A program made the position numbers and the translations under genes. A stretch of 49,002 bases of DNA. Origin: an uncultured Lachnospiraceae bacterium (GTDB lineage: Bacteria > Bacillota > Clostridia > Lachnospirales > Lachnospiraceae). The number at the start of each line of letters is the position of its first letter. The stretch's first letter is position 1. The DNA lies in assembly GCA_900542015.1 (NCBI GenBank), contig UQLY01000017.1, positions 1 through 49,002 on the forward strand. Direction: 5' to 3'. Of the stretch, positions 15,712 to 23,247 are shown in pieces. The notes below the pieces were generated by a model. It had not been told where the DNA came from and ran no database searches. It saw nothing but the letters and a program-made list of their open reading frames with translations.

Positions 15712-17073
15712 GTGGTATTTTCCAGTATAGAATTTTTATTGGGATTTCTCCCGATATTTTTATTGATCTATTATCTGACGCCTGTAAAATATAAAAATAT
15801 AACATTGTTTGCAGGGAGTTTATTTTTTTATGCCTACGGGGAGCCGCGGTTTGTGCTCCTGCTTTTTGCGTCCATGATCATAAATTATGGCGCGGGGCTC
15901 GTGATTGCGCCGGACCGGCAGGGAAAGGAATGGATCAGAAAAGGCTGTTTTATTGGGATCGTGGCTGTCAATGTCGCTGTGCTTGCGGTATTTAAATGGG
16001 CGCCGGACGGCTGGGGGCTTCCCATGGGAGTCAGCTTTTATACGTTTCAGACGATTTCTTATCTGGCGGATGTGTATCGGGGCGAAATTGCGTCCGAGCA
16101 TTCCTTTCTGAAGCTTGGGACTTATATCTGTATGTTTCCCCAGTTGGTGGCGGGTCCTATTGTCAATTACAGCGAAGTATCCGCACAGTTGGTCCGTCCG
16201 GAAATCAGCCTCAAAAATACGGACCAGGGATTAAAAACGTTTGTGTGGGGACTGGTAATGAAGGTGCTGGTTGCGGACCGGTTGTCCGTTTTATGGCATG
16301 AGATCTCCACAATCGGTTATATCAGTATTTCCACGCCGTTAGCATGGATGGGCGCGTTTTCTTACTCCATGCAGATTTATTTTGATTTTTACGGGTATTC
16401 CTTAATGGCGATCGGACTCGGTAAAATGCTGGGTTATTCGCTGCCGGAAAACTTTCACATGCCTTATATGGCGGAAAGTATCCGGGATTTTTATCGCAGA
16501 TGGCACAGGACCCTCGGTCGGTGGTTTACCAAATATGTTTATATTCCGCTGGGCGGCAGCAGGAATGGGCTGTTAAGGACTCTTTTCAATCTGGCGGTAG
16601 TGTGGCTTCTGACCTCCGTATGGCATGGCGGCAGTCTCAATTTTCTGATCTGGGGAATGAGTTTGTGCGTCCTGATTATGCTGGAAAAAATCTGTGATTT
16701 TATTGCGGCAAAAAGAGAAGTGAAAAGGACGCTGCCCAAATGGATCAAACATTTGTATGTGCTTGCCGTGATACCGGTGACCTGGATGTGTTTTGCGATT
16801 ACAAAGACGGAGGATTTAAAAATCTATCTGGGCAGAATGTTCGGGCTCACAGAGGGGATTCATGTAAATGCGGGCATATTTGCCGAGAAATGTTCCAAGT
16901 ACGGGCTGTTGCTTTTGGCTGCGGCGTTTTTGTGCACGCCCGCGGCGGAAAAGCTGTTCCGAAAGTGGAAGGACCGGCTGCCGGGGATGATTTTACTGAC
17001 AGGATTATTCTGGCTCTGCGTCTGGTATATTCTGACCATGGGAGACAATCCGTTTATGTATTTTAGATTTTAG
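15712..17073 (+). CDS. MBOAT-family O-acyltransferase
   Basis: This 453-residue protein has about ten or more membrane segments. The MBOAT signature includes the RWHRTLGRWFTKYVYIPLGGSR segment and the essential His in SVWHGGSLNF. The family (AlgI, DltB, PatA types) moves an acyl group, usually acetyl, across the membrane onto wall or capsule polymers. The SGNH hydrolase-like gene directly downstream (17 bases) is the usual partner of such transferases. The start is a GTG with a weak ribosome binding site (GATAGAG); no better in-frame start is present. The particular polymer cannot be told from the sequence. Confidence 0.9.
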   Translation: MVFSSIEFLLGFLPIFLLIYYLTPVKYKNITLFAGSLFFYAYGEPRFVLLLFASMIINYGAGLVIAPDRQGKEWIRKGCFIGIVAVNVAVLAVFKWAPDGWGLPMGVSFYTFQTISYLADVYRGEIASEHSFLKLGTYICMFPQLVAGPIVNYSEVSAQLVRPEISLKNTDQGLKTFVWGLVMKVLVADRLSVLWHEISTIGYISISTPLAWMGAFSYSMQIYFDFYGYSLMAIGLGKMLGYSLPENFHMPYMAESIRDFYRRWHRTLGRWFTKYVYIPLGGSRNGLLRTLFNLAVVWLLTSVWHGGSLNFLIWGMSLCVLIMLEKICDFIAAKREVKRTLPKWIKHLYVLAVIPVTWMCFAITKTEDLKIYLGRMFGLTEGIHVNAGIFAEKCSKYGLLLLAAAFLCTPAAEKLFRKWKDRLPGMILLTGLFWLCVWYILTMGDNPFMYFRF

Positions 17074-17090
17074 AGAGGCAATGATGATTT

Positions 17091-17981
17091 GTGAATAGAT
17101 TCAGGGATTATATATTTAGTTGTTTGCTGGTTGCCGGAGGCATTCTGTTTTTTGCCTATGAAGGGGTGCGTGGAGAATTTGCCCGGGAGATGGAGGAGGT
17201 CCGGGAAGAAGTGCTGGAACAGACGGGGCTGTCGGTTTCGGACAATGATATGCAGGGCGCTTCGACGTCCGGTAACAGTACCGGAAACGGAGGGGAGATT
17301 GCAGAAAAGGAGCCGGAGGATTTCAGCGTCAGCGGCAATGCAGGTATCGCGGACGGTGAGACGGCGCAGCAGGAATGGTCCTATGTCAGCGTGGATGAAA
17401 GTTATTTTGACGACGCAGTATTTATCGGCGATTCCCGAACGGTGGGGCTGTACGATTATGCAGGGCTTGATCACGCCGTCTTTTATGCTTCTTCCGGATT
17501 GACGGTATACAAGCTTTTTGAAGATCCCGACGGGAAATTTAAGGACGGCAACTGGACGGAAAATATCGGGACGGCATTGGAAAGGCAGCAGTTTAAAAAA
17601 GTCTATCTGATGATCGGCATCAATGAAATGGGAACCGGGGATGTAGATTATTTTATCAGGCATTATGCGGATGCGGTGGAGCGTATACGGCAATTGCAGC
17701 CTGATGCAATCATTTATCTGGAAAGCATTATGCGCGTGACGACGGAACGGTCGGAACAGGGCGATTATATCAACAACCAGGGCATCGATGAAAGAAACCA
17801 AAGGATAGCGGAGCTTGCGGATAACGAAACGGTTTTTTATCTGGATGTCAATAGTGTCGTGTGCGACGAATCGGGCGGCTTGAATCCGGAATATACCTTT
17901 GACGGCGTGCATCTTTATGCACAATATATCGATATTTGGAAACAATATCTGATGGAGCATGCGGTTGAACGAAAACAGTAA
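17091..17981 (+). CDS. Membrane-anchored SGNH/GDSL hydrolase-like protein
   Basis: The 296-residue protein has one N-terminal membrane helix (residues 8-24), an acidic/Ser-Gly linker, and an SGNH domain from about residue 105. The nucleophile Ser 115 sits in FIGDSRTVG; a third-block Asn is in IGINEMG; the C-terminal Asp-x-x-His pair is D271/H274 in FDGVH. With the MBOAT gene just upstream this is the classical two-component O-acetylation arrangement, the SGNH protein completing the transfer outside the cell. The start is GTG, after AGAGAGG. An ATGATG at 17081 is out of frame and stops at once. Confidence 0.85.
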   Translation: MNRFRDYIFSCLLVAGGILFFAYEGVRGEFAREMEEVREEVLEQTGLSVSDNDMQGASTSGNSTGNGGEIAEKEPEDFSVSGNAGIADGETAQQEWSYVSVDESYFDDAVFIGDSRTVGLYDYAGLDHAVFYASSGLTVYKLFEDPDGKFKDGNWTENIGTALERQQFKKVYLMIGINEMGTGDVDYFIRHYADAVERIRQLQPDAIIYLESIMRVTTERSEQGDYINNQGIDERNQRIAELADNETVFYLDVNSVVCDESGGLNPEYTFDGVHLYAQYIDIWKQYLMEHAVERKQ

Positions 17982-18058
17982 TGCGGGAGGCGACGCTGAT
18001 TTGGCGGTATAACAGATTTTTTTCCGGACATACTAATCTCAAAAACGGAGGTAGCAGC

Positions 18059-18271
18059 ATGGACGGAATGAGTCAGAGCATCGGAATGAGCATTATCCAT
18101 GAAGGGGTTGAAGTCGGGCTTCAGGATCAGATGGTAAAAGGAACGGAGGAAGAACTGCGGATGAGGCAGCTCTCCACTAAGCTGATTGAAAAGGGCAGAC
18201 AGGACGATGTGCAAAGAGCCGTGTCCAATGAAGATTACAGACAGGCTCTGTATGATGAGTTTGAACTTTAA
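18059..18271 (+). CDS. Small protein of unknown function
   Basis: The 70-residue protein begins at an ATG with a good ACGGAGG ribosome binding site; a longer frame from 17981 ignores this site. It is helical and charged, with no Cys and no membrane segment (MDGMSQSIGMSII at the start, YDEFEL at the end). I do not recognise it. Its stop codon overlaps by 4 bases the stop of the convergent lipase gene. Confidence 0.6.
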   Translation: MDGMSQSIGMSIIHEGVEVGLQDQMVKGTEEELRMRQLSTKLIEKGRQDDVQRAVSNEDYRQALYDEFEL

Positions 18272-19740
18272 AATCCCATTTCTTTTAAGTTTACAACAAT
18301 TTCATAAAAGACGTTGAGGACGTCAAAGCCTTTGATATCCTCCCGTTTTAAATCAATCATGTCACCGTGGGAAATACCGCGGTGATATTTGTTTGTGAGG
18401 ACGCCTTTAAATTCGCCCCATTTCATGCTGGAAACGTCTACCAGCCCGTCGTTGGCGCGTCCTTTGCAGGTGCATAAGAGCAGGTAGGGGATCGAAAGCA
18501 GGGAATCGCTGAAGCAGGATTTCATGACGGAACCGTAGCTTTGATAATAAACGCCCGGCGCATCGGGATTTTCTTCGTTAAAACGGGCGCAGAACGCAGG
18601 ACTTAATTCCTGACTGGAGGTATAGCAGTCGGGAGCGTCGTCGCCTGCTACGGTGAAAAATCGGTTGATAGCGTTTGCAATCGTCCAGTACAGGCTGTCG
18701 GGCAGCCGGTCCAGAATGTCGATTAATTCGGAACCGTAGTGAGGAGTATTGATTGTTGTCAAAGATGCGACCTTATCCTCATATCCCATGGTGGAGATCA
18801 GGTAGCGGCAGTCCAGACCGCCTTTGGAGTGTGCGATGAGATTTACTTTTTCGCAGTCTGTTTCGGCTAAAACTTGATCGATGTTTGCGGCGATTAAGCG
18901 GGCGTTTTCTTCCAGACTGCCCCAGGCTTTATTGTGTCCGTAGGAGACGTTGGCGCCATGCTTTTTTAAAATAAGCGGGATTCTGCCCCAGTAATTAAAA
19001 AAGCGCAGGTCGCGGAATCCGATGCCGTGCACCATGACAAGCGGGTATTTGGTAGCGCAGCGGTCGTCCTCTACGGTAAACGCTTCCATATCCCTGCGGC
19101 TGACGGCGACCAGATACTCGTCCTTTGCCGCGCGGCACATGATATGGGCAAGATAGAGCTGTACAAAGGGAACCCACATAAAAAGCAGGATAAAAATGCG
19201 CTTTGTAACGCCGAGATTACGGGAACCGAAGAAGATACGCAGGCAGCCGTTAATCAGAAACAGCCAGATAAAGATGACGGCGTAAACAACCTCCAGCGCA
19301 AACCAGAGGGAGCTCATGTCAAATCGGGACAGTCCGGCATACGGGTTGTGCCAGAAAAGAGCGGGAAATTTGCCGGGCAGAAAGCAGATTAAATACCACA
19401 GGGGAAGCAGATACAGACCGATCAGTCCGGTATGGATCAGATTTCTGCCGCCGTATAAAATGCCGATACGGACGCTCCCGCTTTCGTTTTTTCCGCGCCA
19501 ATGGAAATGAAGGCGCAGCGTCGTATAGAGTTGGAATAAGACGCAGGCAATGATAAATAACGCGGCGGCAGCGCCGGAAGGCGGCGGATTGGCTGTTAAA
19601 ACGCTGAACATAAGCAGCGGAAGATGCGGCGCCAGAAACAGATAAGGAATCAGCCATCTTTTTTTCGCCAGGTTGATGATTTTCGCCAGATCCAGAACGG
19701 TAATCGATAATAAAAGTATCGTCCAAATTGTAGCTTGCAT
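18268..19740 (-). CDS. Membrane-anchored alpha/beta hydrolase (lipase-like)
   Basis: The 490-residue protein has about five or six membrane segments in its first 190 residues, then a cytoplasm- or surface-facing alpha/beta-hydrolase domain. YPLVMVHGIGF is the oxyanion-hole strand. The nucleophile elbow is AHSKGG (Ser near residue 305), as in bacterial triacylglycerol lipases. A catalytic Asp is likely in NDGLVDVSS and the His in RGISHGDM near the end. The substrate is unknown. It is monocistronic on the minus strand and overlaps the preceding plus-strand gene at the stop codons. Confidence 0.8.
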   Translation of the reverse strand: MQATIWTILLLSITVLDLAKIINLAKKRWLIPYLFLAPHLPLLMFSVLTANPPPSGAAAALFIIACVLFQLYTTLRLHFHWRGKNESGSVRIGILYGGRNLIHTGLIGLYLLPLWYLICFLPGKFPALFWHNPYAGLSRFDMSSLWFALEVVYAVIFIWLFLINGCLRIFFGSRNLGVTKRIFILLFMWVPFVQLYLAHIMCRAAKDEYLVAVSRRDMEAFTVEDDRCATKYPLVMVHGIGFRDLRFFNYWGRIPLILKKHGANVSYGHNKAWGSLEENARLIAANIDQVLAETDCEKVNLIAHSKGGLDCRYLISTMGYEDKVASLTTINTPHYGSELIDILDRLPDSLYWTIANAINRFFTVAGDDAPDCYTSSQELSPAFCARFNEENPDAPGVYYQSYGSVMKSCFSDSLLSIPYLLLCTCKGRANDGLVDVSSMKWGEFKGVLTNKYHRGISHGDMIDLKREDIKGFDVLNVFYEIVVNLKEMGF

Positions 19741-19774
19741 CCTAAAACCCCCTCTTTTTTTGGATTTTCTTATG

Positions 19775-20179
19775 TTATAGCTTCAATACATCCTGTGCAA
19801 TCTCAACGGCGTCCATAATGCAGTCGGGGCAGGAACGGAGGACTTTGCCCGTTTCCACGCCTTTTAAGTCTTTACATACGGTGGAACCGTTTTTGGATTG
19901 AAACTGTCTTAAAATTTCTTTGGACAACTGATAGGTGGAAGCCTTGGTCTTAGGATCGTCCAGACTGCCGTCGCTGTTTTTTAATCCCGCCAGGATCACG
20001 GCGCCCGTTACGGCTCCGCAGGTGCCTTCCATACCGCCCATGCCGAGACCGCAGCCCTCGCAGATTTTAAAAAGCGTTCCTTTGTCTATGCCGACTTCAT
20101 CCGCGAAAGCAAGCGCTACCGCCTGAGCGCAGTTGTACTTTTTATCGTGGTAAGCAATTGCTAACTCTTTCTTTGTCAT
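19775..20179 (-). CDS. C_GCAxxG_C_C family protein
   Basis: The 134-residue protein shows the family's cysteine pattern: NCAQAVALAF, then CEGCGLGMGGMEGTCGAVTGA, then a lone VCKD and a C-terminal SCPDC. Members are redox-active or metal-binding proteins often linked to electron-transfer genes; the exact role is unknown. AGGAG precedes the ATG on the minus strand. Upstream of it (towards higher coordinates) lies the 750-base hairpin-rich stretch with no gene. Confidence 0.85.
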   Translation of the reverse strand: MTKKELAIAYHDKKYNCAQAVALAFADEVGIDKGTLFKICEGCGLGMGGMEGTCGAVTGAVILAGLKNSDGSLDDPKTKASTYQLSKEILRQFQSKNGSTVCKDLKGVETGKVLRSCPDCIMDAVEIAQDVLKL

Positions 20180-20221
20180 AGTTGTTTCTCCTTTTTGTAT
20201 TTTATTGGATCAGTTTGTGGT

Positions 20222-20506
20222 GGATGGGGGTGAGGAGCGGAGTGGAGTGGAGGGCGGGGAGGTTCTTTGGGGGAAACGGATCAGGAAAGGGGGATTTTCT
20301 AACCAAATGGGGGGAGAGTGGATCGGAGCCGTCCGGGTCGGCTTCCCATGCGCCGTCCGGGCGCAGGAAGCCTAAACCGCCCATCCATGGGCGGTTTTCC
20401 CTGAGTTCTCAACCCATTTGGAGAAAATCCGCCCTTCCCCGAAAACATTTCCCCCAAAGAACCTCTCCGCCCAATCCCCGCCGCCGATACCCTCCACACC
20501 CCACAT
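20222..20506 (+). repeat. Family B element 2: long stalk with two apical hairpins
   Basis: The left arm (20222-20312) and right arm (20413-20506) are an imperfect inverted repeat; the part GGTTCTTTGGGGGAAA/TTTCCCCCAAAGAACC pairs perfectly. The 100-base centre holds a hairpin with an internal loop (20340-20372, GGCTTCC/GGAAGCC then GCGCC/GGCGC) and a simple hairpin AAACCGCCC/GGGCGGTTT with loop ATCCAT (20374-20397). The stem has an unpaired AA in TTTTCT-AA-CCAAATGGG, at the site of the mismatch in the other copies. Open frames across it have no ribosome binding site and are artefacts of its low stop content. Confidence 0.75.
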
Positions 20507-20655
20507 ACCCCTTCTATCGTAATGTTATCCCAGCTGAAATCCTTGGCTTACTCCCGCCCATCACCACAACCCCTTCCCCGCCTCAATCACCAAGCACCAT
20601 GAGAATCCCCGGCAGGGCGGGGAAGTCCTTACCAGTACCCCGCCCCCGGGAGGAG
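20507..20655. other. GC-rich spacer between two family B elements
   Basis: There is no gene here. CTTCCCCGCCT (20572-20582) and AGGGCGGGGAAG (20615-20626) can pair, and a C/G-rich run follows at 20639-20655. It may be debris of a further element of the same kind. Confidence 0.35.
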
Positions 20656-20913
20656 ACCGGGCGTGGTTGCTCAACCGTTAAAAAGGTTTCTTTTTGAAAG
20701 CGTTGGTTTTGAAACGCAGTTTTTCTTACAGAATGGTCGACGACGAGGGTAATCCTGCCATGGATGGCAGGATTAGGTCCCGCCGGACAGGATGTCCGTT
20801 GGGACCGACCCGACACACTCCGATCCCCTGCCTCCATTCTGTTAGAAAAACAAGCTTCAAAACTCCGCTTTCCAAAAAGAAACCTTTTTAACGATTGAGC
20901 CCACACCCAATCC
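20656..20913 (-). repeat. Family B element 3: long stalk with two apical hairpins, inverted
   Basis: Arms 20656-20735 and 20833-20913 pair almost throughout, including GTTAAAAAGGTTTCTTTTTG with its complement. The 97-base centre has a simple hairpin TAATCCTGCC/GGCAGGATTA with loop ATGGAT (20750-20775), then GGTCCC/GGGACC with a symmetric internal loop and GGAC/GTCC (20776-20806). Read on the minus strand the order is the same as in elements 1 and 2. The stem mismatch is T-T in TTTTTCT-T-ACAGAATGG. It ends 14 bases after the buk stop and may help to end buk transcription. Confidence 0.75.
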
Positions 20914-20926
20914 ACCGGGAAGCTCT

Positions 20927-21994
20927 CTAATACTTCATCGCATCCTCTTCCCCGTTCATAACCCGGAGTGCTCCCTGAGCAAGAGCAAGCAGCTCATCCT
21001 CACCGGGATATACGGTAAAAGGAGCCATCCATTCGCATTTTTCTTTTAAGCCTGCGACTACGCCCTTATCATAAGCGATACCGCCGGTTACAATGATCCG
21101 GTCAACTTTGCCGTTTAATACACATGCCATGGAACCGATATCCTTTGCTACCTGCTGGATAAACGCCGCGCGCAGTTTTATTGCTTCTTCGTTTCCCTCG
21201 GAAGCCATCTTTTCAACGTCTCTCATATCGTTTGTACCGAGATATGCGTTGAATCCGCCGTTGCCGCAGATCTTTTTGTACGCTTCCTTTTCGGTATATT
21301 TGCCGGAGTAGCACATTTTAATCAAAGCGCCGGAAGGAACTGCGCCGGCTCTTTCAGGAGAGAATGCGCCGTCGCCGTCCAAAGCGTTAAATACATCCAC
21401 AACCTTGCCCTGTCTGTGAGCGCCTACGGATACGCCGCCGCCCATATGTACAACGACCAGATTCAGGGAGTCATAGGCTTTGCCGGTTTCCTTTGCGTAG
21501 CGTTTTGCCACTGCCTTCTGATTTAAAGCATGGAACACGCTGGTGCGGGGAAGCTCCGGTACGCCGGAATATCTTGCGATATCTTCCAGCTCATCTACGA
21601 CAACCGGATCGACGATATAAGAAGGAACGCCGATGGAATCGCCGATCTCTCTTGCTAAGATACCGCCCAGATTGGAAGCGTGCTGTCCCTGTACGCCGAC
21701 TTTCAGATCCTCCAGTAAGTCGTCGCTTACCGCATAAGTACCGCCGGGGATGGGTTTTAACATACCGCCGCGGCCTACAACGACGTCAAGGGATTTGATG
21801 TCGAAGTTTTTGGAATCAAGGAGATTTAAAATAATGCTCTTACGGAAGTCTTTCTGGTCTACGATGGAAGCGTAGCTTGCGATTTCCTCCGTAGAATGTC
21901 TCAGAGTTTCTTCAAATAATAAAGTCTCGTCTTCAAACACACCGATTTTGGTGGAAGTGGAGCCGGGATTGATAATCAAACTTTTGATAGACAT
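20927..21994 (-). CDS. buk: Butyrate kinase
   Basis: This enzyme turns butyryl phosphate and ADP into butyrate and ATP. The 355-residue length is typical. Acetate/butyrate kinase-fold motifs are present: the N-terminal INPGSTSTKIGVF phosphate-binding loop, VVVHMGGGVSVGAH, DGDGAFSPERAGAVP, and the C-terminal IIVTGGIAYDKG. It lies 88 bases after ptb on the same strand, so both are probably one transcript. Together they form the phosphotransbutyrylase route from butyryl-CoA, which many gut Lachnospiraceae replace by a butyryl-CoA:acetate CoA-transferase; no such gene is in this window. Confidence 0.96.
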   Translation of the reverse strand: MSIKSLIINPGSTSTKIGVFEDETLLFEETLRHSTEEIASYASIVDQKDFRKSIILNLLDSKNFDIKSLDVVVGRGGMLKPIPGGTYAVSDDLLEDLKVGVQGQHASNLGGILAREIGDSIGVPSYIVDPVVVDELEDIARYSGVPELPRTSVFHALNQKAVAKRYAKETGKAYDSLNLVVVHMGGGVSVGAHRQGKVVDVFNALDGDGAFSPERAGAVPSGALIKMCYSGKYTEKEAYKKICGNGGFNAYLGTNDMRDVEKMASEGNEEAIKLRAAFIQQVAKDIGSMACVLNGKVDRIIVTGGIAYDKGVVAGLKEKCEWMAPFTVYPGEDELLALAQGALRVMNGEEDAMKY

Positions 21995-22082
21995 GGATAA
22001 TACCTGACCTTTCTTTCATATTTTTAATAGTATTCATATTTTTACAAATGCCTGGCAACACGTTTTTGCGGTTGTTGCGTGA

Positions 22083-23003
22083 TTACTGGTTTTTCATAAA
22101 TTCGGATACGACTGCGCCCAGTGCAAGGGAATTTACTTTTACATCCACCGAGTCGGAACGGCTTGTCAGGATAACCGGAGCTTTTGTACCGGTCAGCATA
22201 TTGCCGTTTACCATTTTTGCCGTATGTACCATTGCTTTGTATACAAGGTTTCCGGCGTGGATATCCGGGAATAACAATACGTCTGCATCGCCCACGATCT
22301 TACGGTCGGAAGCGCCTGCTTTATGCTGCGCCGCTTCGGGACAGATCGCAAGGTCTAAGGAAAGGGGACCGTCCACGATACAGCCTGTGATTTTCCCTTC
22401 TTCGTTCATTTTGGTCAGCTCTGCGGCTTCTACGGTAACGGGCATCTTGGGATTGACAACCTCGACCGCGGCAAGAGGCGCAACCTTCGGATTGGGAATG
22501 CCGCAGGCATGGCAGATTTCCACCGTGTTGTTGATAATGGCAACTTTGTCCTCAAGCGTAGGATACGGCATAAACGCAACGTCGGATAGGAATAATAACT
22601 GATCGATGCCTTCCACGTCGAATACGCAGACATGGGATAAAGGCTTGCCGGTACGGAGACCTACTTCCTTATCCAATACGCTCTTTAAGAAGCCCTTGGT
22701 ATCGATCATACCTTTCATATACATATCGGCTTTTCCTTCGTGCACGAGGGAAACCGCTTTTCTTGCCGCTTCGGTAATATCCTTTTCATCAATAATCTCA
22801 TAGCCGGATAAATCCATATTGATCGATGCGGCGATTTCTTTGATCTTATCCTCGTCGCCTACGAGAATGGCGTCTGCAATATTGCGTTCCTTTGCAACCT
22901 TGACAGCTTCCAGCACGGGAGCGTCCTGCGCGACGGCAACGGACACTTTTTTCAGCGGGCAACCGTCCAATTTAGCGATTAACTCATCAAAACTCTTTGT
23001 CAT
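22083..23003 (-). CDS. ptb: Phosphate butyryltransferase
   Basis: The 306-residue protein belongs to the phosphate acetyl/butyryltransferase family and turns butyryl-CoA and phosphate into butyryl phosphate. Visible blocks are SVAVAQDAPVLEAV near the start, ADAILVGDEDKIKEIA, ADMYMKGMIDTKGFLKSVL, and the C-terminal ADVLLFPDIHAGNLVYKA and APVILTSRSDSVDVK. It is the first gene of the minus-strand ptb-buk unit and has a good promoter (23063-23091). The unit lies about 13 kb from the genes that feed it. Confidence 0.95.
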   Translation of the reverse strand: MTKSFDELIAKLDGCPLKKVSVAVAQDAPVLEAVKVAKERNIADAILVGDEDKIKEIAASINMDLSGYEIIDEKDITEAARKAVSLVHEGKADMYMKGMIDTKGFLKSVLDKEVGLRTGKPLSHVCVFDVEGIDQLLFLSDVAFMPYPTLEDKVAIINNTVEICHACGIPNPKVAPLAAVEVVNPKMPVTVEAAELTKMNEEGKITGCIVDGPLSLDLAICPEAAQHKAGASDRKIVGDADVLLFPDIHAGNLVYKAMVHTAKMVNGNMLTGTKAPVILTSRSDSVDVKVNSLALGAVVSEFMKNQ

Positions 23004-23062
23004 TTGACCCTACCTCTTTCTTCATAAAAAATTCGCGGTTTTTACGTACCGCATTCGTTAAA

Positions 23063-23091
23063 ATAATATCACTATTCAGGGCAAAAAGCAA
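23063..23091 (-). promoter_or_regulatory. Promoter of ptb-buk
   Basis: On the minus strand TTGCTT (23091-23086) and TATTAT (23068-23063) are 17 bases apart, about 60 bases before the ptb start. Confidence 0.55.
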
Positions 23092-23157
23092 CGCAAAGGG
23101 CAGGGGCTTTTACACTTTGTTCATAAAAAATTTATGGAATGGTCACAGGGCTTTTTA

Positions 23158-23186
23158 TTGAAACCCATAGATAAATCTGTTACAAT
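23158..23186 (+). promoter_or_regulatory. Promoter of secA
   Basis: TTGAAA (23158-23163), 17 bases, TACAAT (23181-23186), about 60 bases before the chosen secA start. Its position argues against the upstream in-frame start at 23134. Confidence 0.65.
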
Positions 23187-23247
23187 AACCTTTAGGTTTT
23201 TAAAAGGGGGAATTTTTTCTATTCCCTGCTATATAGGAGCGACAGAA

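Noticed and set aside
20182..20915. Open frames of 60-171 codons in both strands across the 750-base gap
   Set aside because: They run through long inverted repeats and GC-rich DNA low in stops, have no ribosome binding site, and give Arg/Pro-rich text without family resemblance.
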